Shown here in pieces: positions 1-5,835 of a stretch of DNA of 7,444 bases (position 1 is the first letter of the stretch; every line of letters starts with the position of its first letter). Origin of the DNA: Spirosoma sp. (GTDB lineage: Bacteria; Bacteroidota; Bacteroidia; Cytophagales; Spirosomataceae). The translations under genes were made by a program, and so were the position numbers. The notes beneath the pieces are model-generated. The model was given only the letters and a program-made list of their open reading frames with translations. It was not told the origin of the DNA and searched no databases. The DNA is taken from contig JAQBNX010000275.1 of the NCBI GenBank assembly GCA_028288385.1, forward strand, positions 1 through 7,444, written 5' to 3'.

Positions 1-281
1 AGGATTAAGCTCTGGCCTGTCAGCGCGGCCCGAAACCAGCCCGCATCGATGTGGGTGAACGGCTTGCTCAGGGAGATGACAAACGATATGCCCATCAGCA
101 GAACAAGGCGAAAAGCCATCGCTAAAATAAGCCCAATGTTACGGGCTTTTCTCTGATCCTGCTGGGCCAGTTTGTTGGCCGCGATTGAGATAAAGATGAT
201 GTTGTCGATACCCAAGACGATCTCCAGGAAGGTCAGGGTCAGGAGGCTGATGATGGATGCAGCGGTAAAAAGATCGCCCAT
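1..281 (-). CDS. TerC-family integral membrane protein, N-terminal part (3' end outside the window)
   Basis: Reading the minus strand from the ATG at 281-279 gives 93 codons with no stop, running off the left edge. The product begins MGDLFTAASIISLLTLTFLE. A first hydrophobic segment (about residues 7-35) carries the TerC-family signature, an acidic residue followed by GIDN: E20, then G24-I25-D26-N27. A polar, basic loop follows (KLAQQDQRKAR, residues 37-47), then a second hydrophobic segment (about 48-71). This is the standard TerC N-terminus. Family members are multi-pass inner-membrane proteins; characterised relatives (Bacillus YceF and YkoY, E. coli Alx) are linked to Mn2+ export, and the founding member to tellurite resistance. 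Which metal applies here cannot be told. The start is supported by a good promoter 20 nt upstream and by the intact first membrane segment. There is no clear Shine-Dalgarno sequence, as is common in Bacteroidota. The gene is divergent from tamB. Confidence 0.9.
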   Translation of the reverse strand, partial: MGDLFTAASIISLLTLTFLEIVLGIDNIIFISIAANKLAQQDQRKARNIGLILAMAFRLVLLMGISFVISLSKPFTHIDAGWFRAALTGQSLI

Positions 282-300
282 AATTCGTTAGATGTGTGCT

Positions 301-331
301 CAAAAGTACCGGCTTACGACCGGGTGTGCAA
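301..331 (-). promoter_or_regulatory. Bacteroidota-type promoter for the terC-like gene
   Basis: On the minus strand a TACTTTTG element (308 down to 301) matches the Bacteroidota -7 consensus TAnnTTTG exactly. A TTG (331 down to 329) lies 20 nt upstream of it, the expected place for the -33 element. Transcription would begin at about 292-296, giving a leader of only about 11-15 nt before the ATG at 281. That is too short for a yybP-ykoY-type manganese riboswitch, which precedes some terC-like genes elsewhere. The match and spacing are seen in the sequence; activity is inferred. Confidence 0.7.
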
Positions 332-362
332 CACATAGGCCATAAAACACGTATAAACGGCG

Positions 363-399
363 TGAACAATCAGGTAGTGGATAACTAAATGATTGTTCA
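363..399. repeat. Perfect 10-bp inverted repeat, possible operator
   Basis: TGAACAATCA (363-372) and TGATTGTTCA (390-399) are exact reverse complements separated by 17 nt. Each arm is also an imperfect palindrome of the form TGA-N4-TCA, so the site can be read as two dyad half-elements with centres 27 bp apart. It lies about 70-105 bp upstream of the predicted terC-like transcription start, and its right arm overlaps the candidate tamB -33 element. A dimeric regulator's binding site is a reasonable reading. A hairpin is also possible, though the 17-nt AT-rich loop and lack of a T-tract argue against a terminator. Confidence 0.55.
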
Positions 400-421
400 T
401 TACAGAGACACCCTAATTCTG
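393..421 (+). promoter_or_regulatory. Candidate tamB promoter (weak)
   Basis: TAATTCTG (414-421) matches TAnnTTTG with one mismatch, and a TTG (393-395) lies 18 nt upstream, slightly short of the usual 19-21 nt. It would give a leader of roughly 170 nt ahead of the GTG at 601 and would place the stem-loop repeat at 541-568 in the tamB mRNA. No better match was found between 380 and 600, but short degenerate motifs arise by chance in AT-rich DNA. Confidence 0.25.
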
Positions 422-540
422 TTTGAGGTTTTGTTATCAACTGCCACTAGAGAGCTTTTGGCCACCAACCAACATAATTAGCCTTATAGGCGTTATATTC
501 ACCAATACCAACCATTGTGCATAAGCTCAGTCGAAACACC

Positions 541-568
541 GTCCGCTTCGGCGGTCCGACGCTTCGGC
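541..568 (+). repeat. GC-rich imperfect tandem repeat forming two small stem-loops
   Basis: The unit GTCCG-CTTCGGC occurs at 541-552 and again at 554-568 with a 3-nt insertion (ACG at 559-561). The first copy folds as CCGC-TTCG-GCGG (543-554), a C(UUCG)G tetraloop, which is exceptionally stable in RNA. The second copy can fold as CCGA-CGCT-TCGG (556-567). The block ends 32 nt before the tamB start codon. No T-run follows it, so it does not look like an intrinsic terminator. It may be a 5' leader structure or a copy of a dispersed genomic repeat. Confidence 0.55.
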
Positions 569-600
569 AGTTCTCTGCTCTTTAGAAAACTATTTATATT

Positions 601-3600
601 GTGTCCAGAGCACTTGTCCGTATTCTAATCGGTTTACTTGCACTCATCCTGTTGCTGGTGGGTTTTGTAATGGTCGTTGCCACAACGCCCTGGGGGCAGC
701 AATTGGTGACGAAGCAGGTTAATTCGTACCTCGCCGGCAAGCTCAAATCACCTTTCCACATTGGACGGGTTCGCTACTCCATACCCGACTATATTGAGTT
801 GGAGAATGTTTTCTTTAAGACTCCCCAGGGCGACACGCTCCTTAATGGCGGCCGGATGCGCATTGACCTCGATATGTGGGGATTATTGAACAACCGCGTT
901 GCCCTAAACCAGATTGACCTGGAGCATATCCGATTGAACATTAACCGCACTCTTCCGGACACAGCCTATAATTTCCAGTATATTCTCGACGCCTTCATCA
1001 CGCCGGGCGATACGACGAAGCCTAAAACAAACGTCGATACAACAGCCGCTCCGCTGGCAATCAATCTGACAGCTATTTTCCTAAAGGACGTCCGCATCAA
1101 ATACAAAGACGACGTAGTCGGGGCCGACGTGAATGCGTACGTTGACAGCCTGCGGGCTAAGTTCCAGGAAACCGACGTTTATAAGTCACGGTACCATCTC
1201 TCGAACGTAGCGGTAAATGGATTGGATGCGAAAACCCGGCTATACGAAGGAATACCCACGCCGGATGTTCCATCTGCCCCTGGCGATACGCTCGATCTTG
1301 CTCTGGGTAACTGGCAGATTAATAAGGCGAAATGGGATGTTCGCGTTGAGACAGCCGACTTCCGGACGCAGGGCAGCGTAGGAAAAATGGCGATGGAGTC
1401 TGACTATTTTTACCTAAACAGCGAAAAAATTGGTCTAAAATCGCTCGCGATGTCTAATGCCGATATTGCAGCAGTGCTGACCAAACCAACGAAAAAAGCC
1501 GCAACCACCACGCAGCCATCAGCTACAACGGGGACTTCGGCTGGCTGGCAGGCTAACCTTGGCCGGGTTCGCTTTGGAAATAACCGAATCCGCTACGACG
1601 ATGAGACGGCCCCCCGGCAGAAGCGCGGCCTGGACTACGGCCACCTCGACCTGCGCGAACTGGGTATTGAGGGAAACTCGCTGACGTATCAGGACTTGGG
1701 GAAACGAGGTCAACGCATAAGCGGCCAGATACGCAAAGGCCAGTTTAAGGCTACCAGCGGTTTTACCCTCCAGCAATTCGATGCCGATGTGCTGTATGAC
1801 GATAAGAATACACGCCTGACAAAGTTGTACATTAAAACGCCAACGTCGCTCCTGCGCGATCAACTGGTGCTGCGCTACGACTCCCTGGGGCAGTTGAGCA
1901 ATCCACGCTTTGCCAAACGCGTTGGTGTCCGGGCTAATCTGCGCCAGAGCCGCCTGTCGGTGAATGACATCCTTCAACTGGCTCCGTTTCTGGCCGGTAC
2001 GCCACCCTTTGGTGATAGATCGGCCGTGTTCCGGGCCGATGCGCAACTCACCGGCACGCTGGCCTCGCTGAACGTGCCCCGGTTTAGTTTAGATATGCTG
2101 TCTGGAACGCACATCCGGATGAGTGGTCGGCTCACAAACATCACTAATCCCGACCGGGTAGGCATGGATCTGACCATTCAGGATGCAACAACCCGGCTGG
2201 CCGACATCAACAAACTAGTTCCTAAAGGCACCATTCCTTCCTCCATTGCGCTGCCTCCCATGTTTGACCTAACCGGGCGACTAAAAGGAGAACTCGATAA
2301 CCTGGTTGTGGATGCCAGCCTCCGGACCGACTGGGGCAAGGCCAAGTTTGATGGGAAACTGGCAGGCTTCGTTGCCGGCAAAAACCAAACGTACAAAGGC
2401 AGGCTCGACCTCGACCAGTTTGACGCCGGAAAATGGCTGAAGCAGCCGGGTACCCTTGGTAAAATAACAGGTCGCGCTACGTTCAATGGGCGCGGCATTG
2501 ACGTCAATACGCTGTCTACGCGTTTCGATCTCAATGTGCAGTCGGCAGAACTAAATGGCTACCGCTACCAGGATTTTGCGGGCAATGGCACTCTTTCAAA
2601 TGGTAATCTGGCCATGACGGGTGCGCTCAAAGACCCCAATGCCAACCTCGCATTGGATATAAAAGCGGGACTTAAAGGCGACTTTCCGGCCATAACGGGT
2701 GAAGCCGTAGTGAATGAACTGAACCTGCAAAAATTAAAGCTCTACAGCGACCCGCTCTCACTCAAAGGGAAAATCAGGCTGAACATGACATCGACCGATC
2801 CAGTCCGGCCCGTTGGCACAATTCAGGCGGAAGATGCAACCGTTACGTTGAATGGGAAAAACTATCCCGTCGATACGCTTTACGCCCGTTTTGCGGCCGA
2901 TGGTGCTCATAGAAACGTAGTAGCGCAATTGCCCGGTGCACGGCTGACCCTCGATGGCCAATTCCAGTATACACAGCTTTATGACATTATTGTGGGCGAG
3001 TTCAGCAAGTACATCGCTATTCCAGCCTTAACATACAAGCAAGTCCCTCCCCCCTATGCGTTCACGATCAATTTGAATGCATACCAAAACCCTATTTTCC
3101 AGGCCTTCGTACCAGGCCTGACCCGGCTCGATACGGTACGGCTTAATGCTTATATGGACAACACACGCGACACCACCCTGTCTGCTACCATTCGCAGCGG
3201 CATCATCGTGTATGACACAACCACAATTCAGGGCACAAGACTGTCCCTGCGGGCAGTGGGCAGTAAGCTCAATGTTAACGGGCGCATTAACTCAATCCTG
3301 TATAACGATTTACGCATCGGCGAAACCGATCTAAGGGGCACAGCGGCCAACAACGAGTTTCGGTTTTCTGTCGTCAACAAAGACTCGATCAAGCAGGATC
3401 TGCACGCCCTGGCTGGTACCCTCAGCATCGTTGACAAGAATTATCGTTTTCGGTTTGCCCGCAACGGCTTATTGACCAACTACCTGCCCTGGACAGCTGA
3501 CACCGTTGGTTATGCGCAGTACGGCCGCGATGGAGTGCTGGTTAATAATGTTCGGCTGGAACAGGACAACCAATTGCTGGAAGTGAGCAGTACCGAGCCC

Positions 3601-5703
3601 TATGCCAATGCGCCCATTCGCGTGACTACGCGTGGAATCCAGCTCGCTAATCTGGCCCGGCTGGCCAACCAGGACACGACTTTAGCCTCTGGAGAATTAA
3701 ATGGTACGGTCGTGGTGCGTGACTACCTGGCCGAAGACAGCCAGTTATCGTTCATCGGTTCGGTGTATGTTGACAGTCTACGGGTAATGGCCCAGCCGAT
3801 TGGTAACCTGACGGCCCGCTTCCGAAATAATAGTGATGGCCGTATCAATGTCAACACAACCCTGGCGGGTCCTTATAACGATGCCTCAATCGTGGGTTTT
3901 TATAACCCCGAAAACGCAAAGCAGGCGCTCGACTTAACCATCGATTTAAAACGCCTGGACGCCCGAACCATTCAGGCATTTAGTGCCGGCGAACTGCGGC
4001 AGGCGAAAGGCAAGCTTACGGGTGCATTCACGGTAAATGGCACGGCCTCTAACCCCCAATTAAATGGCAGCATGGCGTTTGACTCGGTGGCATTTAACGT
4101 CAAACAACTCAACGCAACGTACCGCATTGACCAGGAAAAGCTCAACTTTGCCGGGCAGACGATCACCCTGGCCGACTTCAACGTACGCGATACGCTCGGC
4201 CGGAGCCTGACTACTGATGGTACGATCGTATTGAAAAACCTGCCCAATGTGGCCTACAACCTGCGCGTGAGGGCCGCCGATTTTCAGGTGCTCAACGCAT
4301 CCCGCAAAGACAATAACTACGGCTATGGGCAGGCCGCTGTTACGGCCGACCTCCGGATTAAGGGCGTTGGCACAAGCCCATCCATCAACGGCACAGTACG
4401 GCTCGAAGATGGCAGTAAGGTGGCGGTAGTGCTACCGGACGAGTCGCTGGATGTGGATGAATCCAAGGGCATCGTTACGTTCATCAACCACAACGACTCG
4501 CTGGCCCTACGTAAATACATCTATCGCCCTAAACGTGACAGTGTGAGTACCCGGCTGGCATTTGACCAGTTGACCAATGCCAACATCTCGCTCGATCTGG
4601 AGGCCAACGAAAAGTCGGAACTGACCATTATCGTGGATGAACTCAACGGCGACTTCCTGCGGGCACGAGGCAACGCCCGACTTAACATGACGGTTAATGC
4701 GGCTGGGCAAGTCAGCATTCTGGGCCGCTACGATGTGACAGAAGGGGAGTACTCCATGACGTACCAGGTCTTAAAACGGCAATTTGAAATTCAAAAAGGC
4801 GGTTACATTAATTTTACGGGCGACCCGCTCAAGGCTGACCTGAACATTACGGCCATCTACAAAGTGTCGGTGCCACCCGCCGACCTGATTGGCAGCGAGT
4901 CGACTACGCTGGATGCCGCATCTGCCAAGCGTAAGCTACCTTTCAACGTAGCGTTAAGCATGAGCGACAACTTAGCATCGCCCAAATTAGATTTCGATAT
5001 CAAACTGGCCGGGGTCGAACAGGGCAGTGCGGCTGCGTCAAGTCCGTTGGCGACAACCATCGAAAATAAACTGACCACACTGCGGCAGGATCAGTCACAG
5101 ATTAACAAACAGGTGTTTGCCCTGCTGATTCTAAACCGTTTTCTACCCGAAAACACGGCTGACTTCTTTTCAGGATCGGACAATGGAGGCCTGAATACAC
5201 AGGCAGAAGGCGTTGCCCGCAGCAGCGTGAGCAAGTTGATTTCTGAGCAGTTGGGGCGTTTGGCATCCGGTGTTCTGAAAGGCTTCGACGTTGACTTTAA
5301 CCTGCTGTCGCAAACGGGCAGCGGCAACACCGGGGGTACCACCAATGGGGCCCGGACCGACCTGAACGTGGGACTGTCGCGAAGTTTTCTGGAAGGCCGG
5401 ATTACCGTATCGGTGGGCCGGAATTTTGTGCTGGAAAATGCGGCTCAGAGCACAACCCGTAATCCAAATGAGGTGTTCGACAACGTATCGGTCAATTACG
5501 GCATCACCCGCGATGGCCGCTACGTATTGCGGGCGTATCGCAATAATGATTACCAAGCCGTGCTGGATGGCTACGTAATTGAAACGGGGGTTGGATTCAT
5601 TATTACCATGGACTATAATACGATGTCACAAATGTTCCGTCGTTCATCACCGGGTCCGGGTGCTGATCCGTCGGGAGCTGGAGCAGGAGCTTCGATTAAT
5701 TAA
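601..5703 (+). CDS. tamB: TamB, translocation and assembly module inner-membrane subunit (DUF490 family)
   Basis: This 1700-residue protein is predicted to be anchored in the inner membrane and to cross the periplasm as a long beta-sheet groove, working with TamL in outer-membrane protein assembly and possibly lipid transfer. Residues 5-28 form one hydrophobic anchor after a short basic N-terminus, and an AsmA-like region follows. Thr/Pro-rich linkers lie at 134-151 and 294-313. The middle is made of repetitive beta-strand sequence. The conserved TamB C-terminal domain runs from about 1240 to 1675: GTSPSINGTVRLEDG (1257-1271), a G-rich strand set at 1369-1409 ending FTGDP, QVFALLILNRF (1504-1514), and a final beta-rich stretch from VGLSRSF (1590). 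A Gly/Ala/Pro tail closes it. E. coli TamB is 1259 residues, so this one is long. GTG 601 is chosen because the frame has a stop at 583-585, no ATG or GTG lies between, and the next ATG (670) would cut into the anchor. No Shine-Dalgarno sequence is visible. Confidence 0.93.
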   Translation: MSRALVRILIGLLALILLLVGFVMVVATTPWGQQLVTKQVNSYLAGKLKSPFHIGRVRYSIPDYIELENVFFKTPQGDTLLNGGRMRIDLDMWGLLNNRVALNQIDLEHIRLNINRTLPDTAYNFQYILDAFITPGDTTKPKTNVDTTAAPLAINLTAIFLKDVRIKYKDDVVGADVNAYVDSLRAKFQETDVYKSRYHLSNVAVNGLDAKTRLYEGIPTPDVPSAPGDTLDLALGNWQINKAKWDVRVETADFRTQGSVGKMAMESDYFYLNSEKIGLKSLAMSNADIAAVLTKPTKKAATTTQPSATTGTSAGWQANLGRVRFGNNRIRYDDETAPRQKRGLDYGHLDLRELGIEGNSLTYQDLGKRGQRISGQIRKGQFKATSGFTLQQFDADVLYDDKNTRLTKLYIKTPTSLLRDQLVLRYDSLGQLSNPRFAKRVGVRANLRQSRLSVNDILQLAPFLAGTPPFGDRSAVFRADAQLTGTLASLNVPRFSLDMLSGTHIRMSGRLTNITNPDRVGMDLTIQDATTRLADINKLVPKGTIPSSIALPPMFDLTGRLKGELDNLVVDASLRTDWGKAKFDGKLAGFVAGKNQTYKGRLDLDQFDAGKWLKQPGTLGKITGRATFNGRGIDVNTLSTRFDLNVQSAELNGYRYQDFAGNGTLSNGNLAMTGALKDPNANLALDIKAGLKGDFPAITGEAVVNELNLQKLKLYSDPLSLKGKIRLNMTSTDPVRPVGTIQAEDATVTLNGKNYPVDTLYARFAADGAHRNVVAQLPGARLTLDGQFQYTQLYDIIVGEFSKYIAIPALTYKQVPPPYAFTINLNAYQNPIFQAFVPGLTRLDTVRLNAYMDNTRDTTLSATIRSGIIVYDTTTIQGTRLSLRAVGSKLNVNGRINSILYNDLRIGETDLRGTAANNEFRFSVVNKDSIKQDLHALAGTLSIVDKNYRFRFARNGLLTNYLPWTADTVGYAQYGRDGVLVNNVRLEQDNQLLEVSSTEPYANAPIRVTTRGIQLANLARLANQDTTLASGELNGTVVVRDYLAEDSQLSFIGSVYVDSLRVMAQPIGNLTARFRNNSDGRINVNTTLAGPYNDASIVGFYNPENAKQALDLTIDLKRLDARTIQAFSAGELRQAKGKLTGAFTVNGTASNPQLNGSMAFDSVAFNVKQLNATYRIDQEKLNFAGQTITLADFNVRDTLGRSLTTDGTIVLKNLPNVAYNLRVRAADFQVLNASRKDNNYGYGQAAVTADLRIKGVGTSPSINGTVRLEDGSKVAVVLPDESLDVDESKGIVTFINHNDSLALRKYIYRPKRDSVSTRLAFDQLTNANISLDLEANEKSELTIIVDELNGDFLRARGNARLNMTVNAAGQVSILGRYDVTEGEYSMTYQVLKRQFEIQKGGYINFTGDPLKADLNITAIYKVSVPPADLIGSESTTLDAASAKRKLPFNVALSMSDNLASPKLDFDIKLAGVEQGSAAASSPLATTIENKLTTLRQDQSQINKQVFALLILNRFLPENTADFFSGSDNGGLNTQAEGVARSSVSKLISEQLGRLASGVLKGFDVDFNLLSQTGSGNTGGTTNGARTDLNVGLSRSFLEGRITVSVGRNFVLENAAQSTTRNPNEVFDNVSVNYGITRDGRYVLRAYRNNDYQAVLDGYVIETGVGFIITMDYNTMSQMFRRSSPGPGADPSGAGAGASIN
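3100..3120 (+). repeat. Perfect 7-bp stem-loop inside tamB
   Basis: CAGGCCT (3100-3106) and AGGCCTG (3114-3120) are exact reverse complements around a 7-nt loop, and CCAGGCCT also reads as a direct repeat. It encodes ordinary TamB residues (FQAFVPGL). No T-tract follows. It is probably incidental to the coding sequence. Confidence 0.4.
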
Positions 5704-5835
5704 GTCAATTAGTTTTCAGGTAAAGGGCTAAACACATGGTTGATAGGCTACTAAAACACCCATTGTATCGAAACGAATGTTGTGTTAGTCAGTTAATGTG
5801 GTTCTCCTTTCACTAACCGAACAGGAATCCTTTGT
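5704..5835 (+). other. tamB-tamL intergenic gap
   Basis: The 132 bp between the tamB stop and the tamL start contain no strong hairpin followed by T residues and no complete TTG-N19-21-TAnnTTTG promoter. The nearest -7-like match, TAGTTTTC at 5710-5717, has one mismatch and no TTG at the right distance upstream. Read-through from tamB into tamL is therefore the simplest view, though the gap is long for tightly coupled genes. Confidence 0.5.
5823..5826 (+). promoter_or_regulatory. Possible Shine-Dalgarno sequence of tamL
   Basis: AGGA sits 9 nt before the ATG at 5836. It is the only Shine-Dalgarno-like match seen at any of the three gene starts in the window. The spacing is slightly long but usable, and it supports 5836 as the start. 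Confidence 0.45.

Larger units (their letters stand above)
282..600. other. Divergent intergenic region between terC-like gene and tamB
   Basis: This 319-bp stretch separates the start codons of two divergent genes. It is AT-rich apart from a GC-rich block at about 538-568. It contains the terC-like promoter (301-331), a perfect inverted repeat (363-399), a weak candidate tamB promoter (393-421) and a tandem stem-loop repeat (541-568). The longest small ORF I followed on the plus strand (389-481, 30 codons) has nothing to support it. I recognise no tRNA, riboswitch or insertion-sequence end. About 430-535 holds nothing I can identify. Confidence 0.7.

Noticed and set aside
282..300. yybP-ykoY manganese riboswitch ahead of the terC-like gene
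   Set aside because: The leader downstream of the promoter is only about 11-15 nt, far too short for that riboswitch.
139..369. 76-codon minus-strand ORF overlapping the terC-like gene and its promoter
   Set aside because: It is out of frame with the convincing TerC reading frame on the same strand and its protein shows no recognisable pattern.
389..481. 30-codon plus-strand ORF in the intergenic region
   Set aside because: It has no ribosome binding site, no recognisable product and starts inside the inverted repeat, so it is most likely chance.
1519..2046. 175-codon minus-strand ORF inside tamB
   Set aside because: It is antisense to an uninterrupted conserved gene, and its protein shows no domain pattern. 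Long antisense frames are common in GC-biased codon usage.
5170..5556. 128-codon minus-strand ORF opposite the conserved TamB C-terminus
   Set aside because: The opposite strand encodes the most conserved part of TamB. No start signal or recognisable product supports the antisense frame.
5725..5790. Possible terminator between tamB and tamL
   Set aside because: Short complementary pieces (AACACA and TGTGTT) exist but are about 50 nt apart with no T-run, so no credible intrinsic terminator forms.
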